Origin: Mesonia oceanica
Lineage (GTDB): Bacteria; Bacteroidota; Bacteroidia; Flavobacteriales; Flavobacteriaceae
NCBI RefSeq assembly: GCF_902499555.1
Contig: NZ_CABVMM010000006.1
Span: 186,001 to 250,000 of the forward strand
Direction of reading: 5' to 3'
Length of the DNA stretch: 64,000 nucleotides
This document shows positions 1 to 7,764 of this stretch, one piece after another (the first letter of the stretch is position 1; the number at the start of each line of letters is the position of its first letter). A program made the position numbers and the translations under genes. The notes beneath the pieces are model-generated. The model made no database searches and was not told where the DNA came from. It was given only the letters and a program-made list of their open reading frames with translations.

Positions 1-40
1 CAATAGCCACTTTGTAGAGTATGTCTTTTAACTGTATCAA
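1..40 (-). CDS. murE: MurE ligase, first 13 codons (runs off left edge)
   Basis: Only the 5' end lies in the window. Read on the minus strand from a TTG at 40..38, the frame gives a short peptide containing LKDILYKVAI, which matches the N-terminus I know for flavobacterial UDP-N-acetylmuramoyl-tripeptide synthetases. The TTG overlaps the ftsI stop codon by two bases (TTGA), and murE directly follows ftsI in the usual dcw order. Both the identity and the TTG start are inference from 13 codons and position; a start outside the overlap cannot be excluded. Confidence 0.65.
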   Translation of the reverse strand, partial: MIQLKDILYKVAI

Positions 41-2004
41 ATGGAAGAAATTAAGATGGTTTGATTTTGTTTAATTTTTTGTCCTTTCTGAATGCTTTGT
101 TTTTTTATTTTCCCAGCGCCGTTTAATTCTACGTGCAGGCCTAAGTTTTCCAATAAAGCCACAGCATCCATTGCCGGTAATCCTTTTACATCAGGCATTA
201 TGGTTTTATACTTTTGAGCGACGGCAAAATATTTTTCAAAATCCTGATCAACTTCAGGGTTGGTGTTTTCCAAATCTTTTACTTCATCTACTTTTGGAGT
301 ATCGGTATAAATTTTTCTGGCAATGGTTTTAAAAACCGGAGCGGCTACAATATTCCCGTAGTAACCGATGCTTCGATCAGGCCGGCTAATCACTACTATA
401 CACGAATATTTAGGATTATCTGCCGGAAAATATCCTGCAAAAGAAGCGATGTATTCTGAACCGCTTTTCCCACTACCATAACCGGTTAAACATGTTCCTG
501 TTTTACCCGCCATAGAAAAATTTTCTGTATAAATATTAGTAGCTGTTCCACGCTTTACCGTGTTTTTCATCATTTCCCTTACTTTGGCCGCTGTTTCTTT
601 GGAACAAACTGAATTTTGCACCACAGGCTCGTTATAGTCATGAATAATCCGATCTCGGTTTCGTACTTCTTTAATTAAACGTGGTTTAATCATCAACCCG
701 TCATTAGCAATGGCATTGTAAAATGCCAAGGTTTGTAAAGGCGTGATGGCTACTCCATAGCCAAATGACATCCATGGCAACGTGGTTCCGTACCAATTGC
801 TATCATCGGGATGTGGAATTTTAGGTGTTCCTTCTCCTTTTATGGCTAAGCCTATTTTTTTATTCAATCCCATATAATCCAAGCGATCTACAAAAGCTTC
901 CGGATTGTCTTTATAGCCTTGATAAATAAATTTTGAAAAGGCTGTGTTTGAAGAAACTTCAAAAGCGCGAGCGACAGAAATTTCACCAAATCCACCTCTA
1001 TGAGAATCACGAACAATACGGTCGTAATATTTCACTGTTCCGTCTTCCGTATCGACCAAGTCGGTCGTATCAACCACTTTATCTTCTAAAGCGGCGACCA
1101 TCGCCATTAGCTTGAAAGTACTTCCAGGCTCATGGGATTCCCAAACGGCATAATTTCTTTTTTCGTAATATTTCCCTTCGTCGGTGCGGCCTAAATTAGC
1201 CATGGCTTTAATCTCCCCGGTTTTGGTTTCCATTACCACTACAGTTCCGTGATCGGCTTGAAAACGTTCTAATTGAGAAAGCAAGGCATGATGAGCGATA
1301 TCTTGAATATTAATATCAATGGTAGAAACGACATCTAAACCATCTTGAGGTTCTTTTTCATTGGCGTCATTGATGGGTTTCCATTGCCCTTGTGCAATTT
1401 TTTGCTTTAATCGATGTCCGTCTTTCCCTTGAAGGTATTCATTATAAGCTCCTTCCAATCCGGCTTGACCATGACCTACCGTACGTTCACCTATTTTACC
1501 AAGTGGTCTTTCGCGAACGGTCCGCTGTTCTGCAATAAACCCACCTTTGTAAGCTCCTAAACGGAACATAGGGAAGTTTTTAATTTTTACATATTGCGTA
1601 TAGCTAACTCCACGCGCAATTAAAAAATATCGGTTTTTATTAGCCCGTGCTCTTCTGATGGTATTGATGTAATACGATTCCGGCTTCCCAAACATTTTAG
1701 AAAGTTCAGTTGCCAAAGGCTTTAAGTTTTTGTCGAAATTTTCTTGAGAAACGGTTAAAGCATCCAAACGGATATCGTATTCAGGAACTGAAGTTGCCAA
1801 CAGACTTCCATTGGTATCGTATAAATTTCCGCGATTAGCTGGAATGGTGAAATTTTTAAAAACTCTTTTCTCTGAAAGCTCTTTGTATTTTTCTCCTTCG
1901 GCAACCTGAATATTCACCAACTTAAACGCAATAACGAAAGCAAACAAAAAGGTTGCTCCGGCAATCGCATAAAGTCTGTATAATATGTTCTTCTCGGTTG
2001 TCAA
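37..2004 (-). CDS. ftsI: Penicillin-binding protein 3 / FtsI, septal transpeptidase with PASTA domain
   Basis: FtsI cross-links septal peptidoglycan in the divisome. The 655-residue product has an N-terminal membrane anchor (about 9-30), a PBP dimerisation domain (about 40-220) and a transpeptidase domain with all three motifs: STFK (Ser about 295), SSN (about 351) and KTGT (about 501). A C-terminal PASTA domain covers about 602-655, starting near MPDVKG. The start is a TTG that lies one codon after the ftsL stop and in the same frame as ftsL (TAA-TTT-TTG); no ATG is available before the anchor. It sits between ftsL and murE, so it is surely cotranscribed with the dcw cluster. Confidence 0.96.
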   Translation of the reverse strand: MTTEKNILYRLYAIAGATFLFAFVIAFKLVNIQVAEGEKYKELSEKRVFKNFTIPANRGNLYDTNGSLLATSVPEYDIRLDALTVSQENFDKNLKPLATELSKMFGKPESYYINTIRRARANKNRYFLIARGVSYTQYVKIKNFPMFRLGAYKGGFIAEQRTVRERPLGKIGERTVGHGQAGLEGAYNEYLQGKDGHRLKQKIAQGQWKPINDANEKEPQDGLDVVSTIDINIQDIAHHALLSQLERFQADHGTVVVMETKTGEIKAMANLGRTDEGKYYEKRNYAVWESHEPGSTFKLMAMVAALEDKVVDTTDLVDTEDGTVKYYDRIVRDSHRGGFGEISVARAFEVSSNTAFSKFIYQGYKDNPEAFVDRLDYMGLNKKIGLAIKGEGTPKIPHPDDSNWYGTTLPWMSFGYGVAITPLQTLAFYNAIANDGLMIKPRLIKEVRNRDRIIHDYNEPVVQNSVCSKETAAKVREMMKNTVKRGTATNIYTENFSMAGKTGTCLTGYGSGKSGSEYIASFAGYFPADNPKYSCIVVISRPDRSIGYYGNIVAAPVFKTIARKIYTDTPKVDEVKDLENTNPEVDQDFEKYFAVAQKYKTIMPDVKGLPAMDAVALLENLGLHVELNGAGKIKKQSIQKGQKIKQNQTILISSI

Positions 2005-2007
2005 AAA

Positions 2008-2331
2008 TTATTTCTTTTTACTGTTTACAACTACAATTTTTTGTGGTGGGTTTTTAGAGGTCCCCAAGCCTAAACCTTCTACTTTCTTCAAAATGGTCGA
2101 TTCCATTTTTAATTGCATCAAACTTTTTTCAAGGTCTACATGTTCACTTCGCAACTCCCTTACCTCCTTATTCAATCTTGCAATCTCATGCACTTTTCGT
2201 TCAGCACTGTGCGAACAGGCAATCATCACGATGGCCAAAGCGGTACAAAACAAAATGAAGCTCCAATTTTTAAGCGCATCGTCACTTATTAAAAATTTTC
2301 CTTTAAGAAAATCGTAGATTCTTCCTTTCAT
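2008..2331 (-). CDS. ftsL: FtsL-like divisome protein
   Basis: The 107-residue bitopic protein has one membrane segment (about 25-42, around WSFILFCTALAIVMIA) followed by a coiled-coil stretch rich in Leu and charged residues (about 45-90). This is the FtsL/FtsB-type architecture of small scaffold proteins that activate FtsW-FtsI. Sequence similarity in this family is weak, so the call rests mainly on topology and on position between rsmH and ftsI. It starts one base after the rsmH stop codon, and its own stop is one codon from the ftsI start. Confidence 0.85.
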   Translation of the reverse strand: MKGRIYDFLKGKFLISDDALKNWSFILFCTALAIVMIACSHSAERKVHEIARLNKEVRELRSEHVDLEKSLMQLKMESTILKKVEGLGLGTSKNPPQKIVVVNSKKK

Positions 2332-2332
2332 C

Positions 2333-3238
2333 TTAAATACGTTCTCCTATTCTTAATTTTGCACTTCTCGCTCTATTATTCTCTTCAATTTCTTTTTTTG
2401 AAGGAGTAATTAATTTTCCAACTTTTTTAAACGGAACCTCTACTCTGCCAAAAACATCTTTTTCAGGTTCGCCTTCAAAAAGCCCATTTCTTATATATCT
2501 TTTCACCAAACGATCTTCTAGTGAATGGTAAGAAATTAAACTGATTCGCCCACCGGGCTCCAAGACTTCCTCGGTTTGCTGCAAAAATTCTTTCAGCACC
2601 TGAATTTCTTGATTTACTTCAATTCGAATCGCTTGATAGATCTGCGCTAAAATTTTAAACTCCTTTCCTTTAAAAAGAAACGGGGTCAATAATTCTTTTA
2701 AATGATCTCCGGTTTCAATAGGATTTTCAGCACGTTCCTGAACAATTAACCTTGCCAGTTTAGGCGCATTTTTCAATTCCCCATATTGACAAAAAACCGA
2801 GCGCAAATCGGCTTCGGCATATTCATTAACCACTTCATAAGCACTGATTTTATCCCGCTGATTCATCCGCATATCTAACCTAGAATCAAATCTTGTGGAA
2901 AAACCACGTTCAGCAACATCAAATTGATGGGAAGAAACTCCAAAATCCCCTAAAACCCCATCTACTTTTTTGCAACCGTAAAACCTTAGAAATTGCTTTA
3001 GGTAACGGAAGTTTTCAGGAATAAGCGTAAAGCGCTTATCATCAATTACGTTTTGCTTGGCATCAGGATCCTGATCAAAAGCCAACAATTTCCCACTTTC
3101 TCCCAACCGGCTCAAAATTTCACGGGAATGACCGCCACCGCCAAAGGTGACATCCACATAAACGCCATCAGGCTTAATATTTAAGCCATCAACTGTTTCT
3201 TTTAATAAGACCGGGTTATGATATTCCAAGTTCGTCAT
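2333..3238 (-). CDS. rsmH: 16S rRNA (cytosine1402-N4)-methyltransferase RsmH
   Basis: RsmH (MraW) methylates N4 of C1402 in 16S rRNA using S-adenosylmethionine. The 301-residue protein opens with EYHNPVLLKETVDGL and carries the SAM-binding glycine loop DVTFGGGGHS near residues 29-38. Further family blocks are GVLGDFGVSSHQFD and the C-terminal ISYHSLEDRLVK. Length is normal. It overlaps the end of mraZ by 23 bp, which suggests translational coupling, and lies directly upstream of ftsL. Confidence 0.97.
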   Translation of the reverse strand: MTNLEYHNPVLLKETVDGLNIKPDGVYVDVTFGGGGHSREILSRLGESGKLLAFDQDPDAKQNVIDDKRFTLIPENFRYLKQFLRFYGCKKVDGVLGDFGVSSHQFDVAERGFSTRFDSRLDMRMNQRDKISAYEVVNEYAEADLRSVFCQYGELKNAPKLARLIVQERAENPIETGDHLKELLTPFLFKGKEFKILAQIYQAIRIEVNQEIQVLKEFLQQTEEVLEPGGRISLISYHSLEDRLVKRYIRNGLFEGEPEKDVFGRVEVPFKKVGKLITPSKKEIEENNRARSAKLRIGERI

Positions 3239-3686
3239 CGCTATCTCCCATTACTTCTTCAGCTAAATCTGCAAAATCATCGGTTGCATCTTCAATAGCT
3301 GCTTCGTATTTTGTTTTATCCCATATTTCTACAATATTGATTGCAGAAGAAAGCACTATCTCTTTTTGAAGTCCGGCAAAATTGAGTAGATCTTTCGGCA
3401 CCAAAAGCCTTCCATTAGCATCAACTTCTACCATTTTTACTCCAGCGGTAAACCTTCTGATAAAGTCGTTGTTTTTCTTTTTAAAGCGGTTAAGCGAGTT
3501 CACTTTCTGCATTAAAGCATTCCACTCACTCATCGGATACATTTCGATACATGGCTGAAAAACAGCACGCTTCAACACAAAACCCTCTTCTAACATAGGC
3601 AGAAGTTGCGATTTGAGTTTTGAAGGCACCATTAATCGACCTTTCGCATCGATTTTACATTCGTATGATCCTATTAAATTTACCAC
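3216..3686 (-). CDS. mraZ: MraZ, transcriptional regulator of the dcw cluster
   Basis: MraZ is a DNA-binding protein of the AbrB/SpoVT fold that represses its own dcw operon. Two copies of the family signature DxxGR are visible: DAKGRLMVP near residue 13 and DANGRLLVP near residue 88. I place the start at the GTG at 3686, giving 156 residues that begin MVNLIGSYECK as in relatives. The longer open frame reaches 3737, but that extra segment overlaps repeated MraZ boxes and does not look like MraZ. First gene of the division operon. Confidence 0.93.
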   Translation of the reverse strand: MVNLIGSYECKIDAKGRLMVPSKLKSQLLPMLEEGFVLKRAVFQPCIEMYPMSEWNALMQKVNSLNRFKKKNNDFIRRFTAGVKMVEVDANGRLLVPKDLLNFAGLQKEIVLSSAINIVEIWDKTKYEAAIEDATDDFADLAEEVMGDSDDELGIS

Positions 3687-3720
3687 CTCAAGAATTCTTA
3701 GTTCAAATATATTGAAATTT

Positions 3721-3747
3721 TTACCACTTTTTACCACAATTTACCAC
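3721..3747 (-). promoter_or_regulatory. Probable MraZ operator: three GTGGTAA boxes at exact 10-bp spacing
   Basis: On the minus strand the heptamer GTGGTAA occurs three times, with plus-strand copies TTACCAC at 3721, 3731 and 3741, so each box falls on the same helix face. A fourth copy sits at 3680-3686, over the mraZ GTG start. MraZ proteins of Escherichia coli and mycoplasmas are known to bind direct TGG-containing repeats with this periodicity. Operator function here is inferred from repeat form and position just upstream of mraZ. Confidence 0.75.
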
Positions 3748-3937
3748 ATTGTTAATAAGTTTTAGGCTTCCATTCATCCCTACAAAGCCCAAAGCCTTAT
3801 TACTACTGATAATTAAGCTTTTACAAAAAGTGGGGAATTTACCAAAGATCAGCTACTGAATAAACTGAAAATCACCTAACTAAAATGAAGTTGAAACTCA
3901 AATAAAGATTAATGACTCATACTTAAACAATAATCTA

Positions 3938-3945
3938 TATATTTG
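3938..3945 (+). promoter_or_regulatory. -7 promoter box TATATTTG for the alpha/beta hydrolase gene
   Basis: The motif matches the Bacteroidota -7 consensus TAnnTTTG and lies 25 bases before the ATG at 3971. No clear -33 TTG is present at the expected distance, so this is a moderate call. Confidence 0.5.
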
Positions 3946-3970
3946 CTTTTGCTAAACGCAATTCTTATTG

Positions 3971-4735
3971 ATGAAAGAAGAAATTAAATCTGAAGGAAAA
4001 TTTAGTTATGTAGAAAAAGGAGAAGGTACTCCAATAATTATCCTGCATGGTTTAATGGGAGGTTTAAGTAATTTTGATGGTGTTGCTAACTTTTTTCCTG
4101 AAAATGGATACAAAGTGGTAATCCCAGAATTGCCACTATATACCATGCCTTTATTAAAAACCAGTGTTTCTAATTTTGCTAAATACATAGGAGAGTTTAT
4201 AGAGTTTAAAAATTACAAAGAAGTAATTTTACTGGGCAACTCTTTAGGAGGCCATATTGCCTTGCTCACCACCAAACTCTACCCTAAGAAAATGAAAGGA
4301 TTGGTAATTACCGGAAGTTCCGGTCTTTACGAAAGTGCGATGGGGGAAAGCTACCCTAAGCGTGGCGATTACGATTACATCAAACAAAAAGCAGAAAATG
4401 TTTTTTATGATCCTGCAGTAGCTACGAAAGAAATTGTAGATGATGTTTACGCTACGGTTAATAACCGGAATAAATTGGTAAAAACCTTAGCTATTGCTAA
4501 AAGTGCAATCAGGCACAATATGGCGAAAGATTTACCAAAAATGCAAACCCCGACCTGCATTATTTGGGGAAAACAAGATAATGTAACTCCTCCTGAAGTG
4601 GCGGAAGATTTCAATAAACTTTTACCTAATTCTGATTTATATTGGATTGATAAATGTGGACATGCAGCGATGATGGAACATCCTGATGAGTTTAACAAGT
4701 TACTCCACGAATGGCTAAAAGAAAAAGAACTTTAA
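3971..4735 (+). CDS. Alpha/beta-fold hydrolase
   Basis: A 254-residue cytoplasmic protein of the alpha/beta hydrolase superfamily. The oxyanion region HGLMGG is near residue 26 and the nucleophile elbow GNSLGG has Ser about 91. The acid is probably in [10 protein letters not shown] and the catalytic His in [10 protein letters not shown]. The substrate cannot be told from sequence; esterase or C-C hydrolase activities both occur in this family. The ATG at 3971 is chosen over an in-frame TTG one codon upstream. It is followed four bases later by engB and is probably cotranscribed with it. Confidence 0.88.
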   Translation: MKEEIKSEGKFSYVEKGEGTPIIILHGLMGGLSNFDGVANFFPENGYKVVIPELPLYTMPLLKTSVSNFAKYIGEFIEFKNYKEVILLGNSLGGHIALLTTKLYPKKMKGLVITGSSGLYESAMGESYPKRGDYDYIKQKAENVFYDPAVATKEIVDDVYATVNNRNKLVKTLAIAKSAIRHNMAKDLPKMQTPTCIIWGKQDNVTPPEVAEDFNKLLPNSDLYWIDKCGHAAMMEHPDEFNKLLHEWLKEKEL

Positions 4736-4739
4736 GCTG

Positions 4740-5336
4740 ATGATCATCAAATCTGCCAATTTTATAGTTAGTAATAGTGACGCAAAAAAATGCCCGGACA
4801 GTCACTTACCGGAATATGCTTTTATAGGCAGAAGTAATGTTGGAAAATCTTCGCTTATCAACATGCTTACAAAGCGAAAAAGCTTGGCAAAAACTTCGGG
4901 AAGACCAGGAAAGACCCAGCTCATCAATCATTTTTTAATTAATGAAGAATGGCATTTGGTAGATTTACCGGGGTATGGTTATGCCCGAGTAAGTAAAAAA
5001 GAAAAAAAGACTTTTCAGAAGTTTATTACCGATTATTTTAAACACCGAAAGCAATTGATTTCTGCTTTCGTGCTTATCGACGTTCGGCACGAACCGCAAA
5101 AAATAGATTTAGAATTTATGCAGTGGTTGGGTGAAAATATGATCCCGTTTTCAATTATATTTACAAAAGCCGATAAACTGAAACCGAACGCTATTGAAAG
5201 AAACGTTCAACAATATTTAGACAAGTTACTAGAAACTTGGGAGGCTTTACCTCCACATTTTATTACCTCATCTGCTAAAGAAGTGGGAAGGGAAGAGCTT
5301 TTAGGTTATATTGAAGAGGTTAATAGTAAACTTTAA
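4740..5336 (+). CDS. engB: Ribosome biogenesis GTPase EngB/YsxC
   Basis: EngB is an essential small GTPase needed for 50S subunit assembly and normal division. All GTP-binding motifs are present in the 198 residues: G1 GRSNVGKSS (about 30-38), G3 DLPGYGYA, G4 TKADK and G5 SSAKE. The length is typical. It begins four bases after the hydrolase stop codon, so the two genes form a short plus-strand operon convergent with gldB-gldC. Confidence 0.97.
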   Translation: MIIKSANFIVSNSDAKKCPDSHLPEYAFIGRSNVGKSSLINMLTKRKSLAKTSGRPGKTQLINHFLINEEWHLVDLPGYGYARVSKKEKKTFQKFITDYFKHRKQLISAFVLIDVRHEPQKIDLEFMQWLGENMIPFSIIFTKADKLKPNAIERNVQQYLDKLLETWEALPPHFITSSAKEVGREELLGYIEEVNSKL

Positions 5337-5352
5337 TTTCCCCCATTTAAGG

Positions 5353-5390
5353 ATGATGAGACCCTGAAACTAGTTCAGGGTGACTTCACG
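5353..5390. repeat. Intergenic palindromic repeat, CCCTGAA..TTCAGGG family (copy D1)
   Basis: An imperfect inverted repeat with arms CCCTGAA and TTCAGGG followed by TGAC lies between the convergent engB and gldC genes. Related copies occur at 12586-12634 (with an insertion) and 55137-55171. It may serve as a terminator for both genes, although no long T-tract follows. Confidence 0.6.
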
Positions 5391-5404
5391 AGAGAAATCT
5401 ACAA

Positions 5405-5743
5405 TCAATCTTCCTTTTTCAACTCTAATTTATCTGCGAAGTAATCACAGAAATCTTTCATAGTTTCCATCATTTTTTCATCTTCGGTAGCGCGATAAAA
5501 CGTATTGCTCATCGCCACTAGGGTTTGATGAAAAAACACCTTCATTTCATCTAACGGCATATCTTTGGTCCACAAATCGATACGTAACGTTTCTTGATTT
5601 TTGCTATCCCAAAGCGATAATAACATGGCTTTTGCTTCTTCATTATTAACACCACCGTCTTGCGCACTCCAATTTAAATTTTCCGGCACATTATTTTCAT
5701 CTACTTCTACCTGTATTTTTATCTCAGATTTTTTATTAGCCAT
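5405..5743 (-). CDS. gldC: Gliding motility protein GldC
   Basis: GldC is a small protein of the flavobacterial gliding set; in Flavobacterium johnsoniae its loss impairs but does not abolish gliding. The 112-residue product matches the family in length and in its charged, signal-less sequence (MANKKSEIKIQVEVDENNVP at the start, and the block FHQTLVAMSNTFYRAT). Its start overlaps the gldB stop by one base, so the two are translationally coupled. The biochemical role is unknown. Confidence 0.92.
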   Translation of the reverse strand: MANKKSEIKIQVEVDENNVPENLNWSAQDGGVNNEEAKAMLLSLWDSKNQETLRIDLWTKDMPLDEMKVFFHQTLVAMSNTFYRATEDEKMMETMKDFCDYFADKLELKKED

Positions 5744-6717
5744 TATTCGGGTTTTCTCGGTTTATAATTTGATTGTTTAAAAATTTGTTCGTCGTCTTTT
5801 TGCAAAACTTCTTGCAAAGATAAATCAGGATGTTTATCAGCAAACTGTCTTACAATTTGCCATCCTATATATTGCCCCAATTGCGGTGGACTTTCACTAT
5901 CTAATTGCAATCTAAACTTCGTGAACGGTGCTAAATTAATAAAACGCTTTTGTAAGTTAGCATCGGTATCAAACAAGATTTCATGTTCTATAAAATATCG
6001 CCAAATCTGCTCTTCATTGGTTCTTGCCCATTCCATCTCATCTGCTGTATAGCCTATTTTTTCAGCATCGCTATATCCTGGAATCAATTTATCTTTAAAG
6101 TATAAAATCTTTCCGTAGTAAATCATGGAAGCTAGCAAGGTTCTTGATTTGGGCTGCGGAATGTATTGCTCTCCATATGCAAAAGCAATATCCGGAACTA
6201 GCTGCTCTTTCCTAAAATTCTTTTTCAAATATTGCTGAAGCCCTACATAAAATTTATGCTCTTTTCCCAAATAAGTATCTAATGAAATTAGGAGAACACT
6301 ATCGGCAGCAATGACTTTATTTTTATAATCTACTTCTGAAGTAACCGTAATAACTTCTGGAGTTTCAAACTTGTTAGGAAAATAATATTTTAAATGCTGA
6401 AATAAATGTTCTATATCCTGAGTCTCTTCCTCCAAACCAAGAAAGGCTTTAGCTACTTCCCGATCCATTTCTTGCTGAATGGTATCTTTCATCATATTCA
6501 ACCAAATAGAATCAGGATAAGATTTAGGAAATAACAATGGATAGTTTTCCTTTAGTGTGGGTAAATCTTCAGGAGAAGCTTCCGCAAAAACCTGATCAAA
6601 ACGATCTACTTTCACTTCAACAGGAATTTTTGAGATTTCTTGTTCTACTTTATTTTCATCTTCACAACTCGTTAAAACAATGATGGAAAAAAGTAAAAAG
6701 AGAAAATTTTTAAGCAT
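5743..6717 (-). CDS. gldB: Gliding motility lipoprotein GldB
   Basis: GldB is a cell-envelope lipoprotein required for gliding in flavobacteria. The 324-residue product has a lipoprotein signal peptide ending in the lipobox LTSC (Cys about 18), then acidic residues, and no further membrane segments. It is immediately upstream of gldC, as in other flavobacteria, and divergent from nadE, which is also a conserved neighbour. A candidate -7 box on the minus strand (TACCTTTG, 6801..6794) lies 76 bases before the start. Confidence 0.93.
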   Translation of the reverse strand: MLKNFLFLLFSIIVLTSCEDENKVEQEISKIPVEVKVDRFDQVFAEASPEDLPTLKENYPLLFPKSYPDSIWLNMMKDTIQQEMDREVAKAFLGLEEETQDIEHLFQHLKYYFPNKFETPEVITVTSEVDYKNKVIAADSVLLISLDTYLGKEHKFYVGLQQYLKKNFRKEQLVPDIAFAYGEQYIPQPKSRTLLASMIYYGKILYFKDKLIPGYSDAEKIGYTADEMEWARTNEEQIWRYFIEHEILFDTDANLQKRFINLAPFTKFRLQLDSESPPQLGQYIGWQIVRQFADKHPDLSLQEVLQKDDEQIFKQSNYKPRKPE

Positions 6718-6782
6718 AGGTTTCGATTTGTTCTTATGATGTCTTTAACGCCCTTAAAAGTTTATAATTATCCTGAAAAGCT

Positions 6783-6790
6783 TATTTTTG
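6783..6790 (+). promoter_or_regulatory. -7 promoter box TATTTTTG for nadE
   Basis: Matches TAnnTTTG and lies 36 bases before the nadE ATG at 6827. A reverse-strand box TACCTTTG (6801..6794) lies beside it and could drive gldB-gldC divergently. No convincing -33 element was seen for either. Confidence 0.45.
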
Positions 6791-6826
6791 TTGCAAAGGT
6801 AATTTATAAACTTAAAACATTTACCC

Positions 6827-7618
6827 ATGCAAACCCAAAAAGTAACCCACCACATTGTAAAATGGCTAAAAGATTATGCAACCCAAAGCAACATGAATGG
6901 CTTTGTGATTGGGGTTAGTGGCGGAATTGATTCTGCGGTTACTTCTACGCTTTGTACAGAGACAGGCTTGCGGGTAATGTGTTTAGAAATGCCTATTCAT
7001 CAAGCAGAAAACCAAGTAAATCGTGCTGTGAGACATATTGAATGGCTACAGAAAAACTACGAAAATATTGAACTGCAACAGGTGAACCTCACTCCTGTTT
7101 TTGACAGTTTAGTCGACTCCTTACCCAGCGTTGAAAAAGAAGAAGATAGGTTTATGTCTTTGGCAAATACCCGTGCGCGGTTACGAATGACTTCGCTTTA
7201 TTATTTTGCCGCTTTAGAAAAATTATTAGTAGCAGGAACCGGAAATAAAGTAGAGGATTTCGGGGTTGGTTTTTATACAAAATATGGTGATGGCGGGGTT
7301 GATTTGAGTCCGATTGCTGATTTATTAAAAACGGAAGTTTACGAAATTGCTGAACATTTAGGGATAAATCAAGAAATTCTAGACGCACAGCCTACCGATG
7401 GACTTTGGGGTGACGACCGTACGGATGAAGACCAAATTGGGGCTTCTTACCCAGAATTGGAATGGGCGATGCATATGGACGAGTTAGGAAAAACAGCAGA
7501 TAATTTTTCCGGTAGAAAAGCAGAAGTTTTTAATATTTACAAAAGCTTCAATAAAGCGAATCAGCATAAAATGAAACCGATACCGGTTTGTGAGATTCCA
7601 CTAAATTTAAAGAAGTAA
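6827..7618 (+). CDS. nadE: NH3-dependent NAD+ synthetase
   Basis: NadE converts nicotinic acid adenine dinucleotide to NAD+ using ATP and ammonia. The 263-residue protein is the short form without a glutaminase domain. The ATP-pyrophosphatase P-loop SGGIDSA is near residue 31, and substrate-binding blocks GTGNKVEDFGVGFYTKYGDGG and DGLWGDDRTDEDQIG are clear. It lies next to gldB-gldC in divergent orientation, as in related genomes. Confidence 0.96.
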   Translation: MQTQKVTHHIVKWLKDYATQSNMNGFVIGVSGGIDSAVTSTLCTETGLRVMCLEMPIHQAENQVNRAVRHIEWLQKNYENIELQQVNLTPVFDSLVDSLPSVEKEEDRFMSLANTRARLRMTSLYYFAALEKLLVAGTGNKVEDFGVGFYTKYGDGGVDLSPIADLLKTEVYEIAEHLGINQEILDAQPTDGLWGDDRTDEDQIGASYPELEWAMHMDELGKTADNFSGRKAEVFNIYKSFNKANQHKMKPIPVCEIPLNLKK

Positions 7619-7628
7619 TTGATGCTGT

Positions 7629-7764
7629 TTCTAACACTTCGACTCCGCTCTGTGTAACAAAAATGCATTTATTTTAAAATTATAAGTTGTAAAGCTGTAT
7701 GGGATTCTGTGTCAAGCCTGCCTCGCCGGCTGGCAGGTCCGGAATGACGCAACGCAAAAATTTT
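7629..7764. repeat. Spacer with degenerate repeats and a GC-rich palindrome (copy P1)
   Basis: This spacer between convergent nadE and dnaG holds a 21-bp imperfect palindrome at 7717-7737 (CCTGCC..GGCAGG) preceded by CAAG and followed by TCCGGAATGACG. The same palindrome family lies at 12597, 13943, 18282 and 55070. A short piece at 7638-7660 (CTTCGACTCCGCTC) resembles part of repeat family A. Confidence 0.6.

Noticed and set aside
3687..3737. N-terminal extension of MraZ
   Set aside because: It overlaps the phased GTGGTAA boxes, and the MraZ fold begins at the GTG at 3686.
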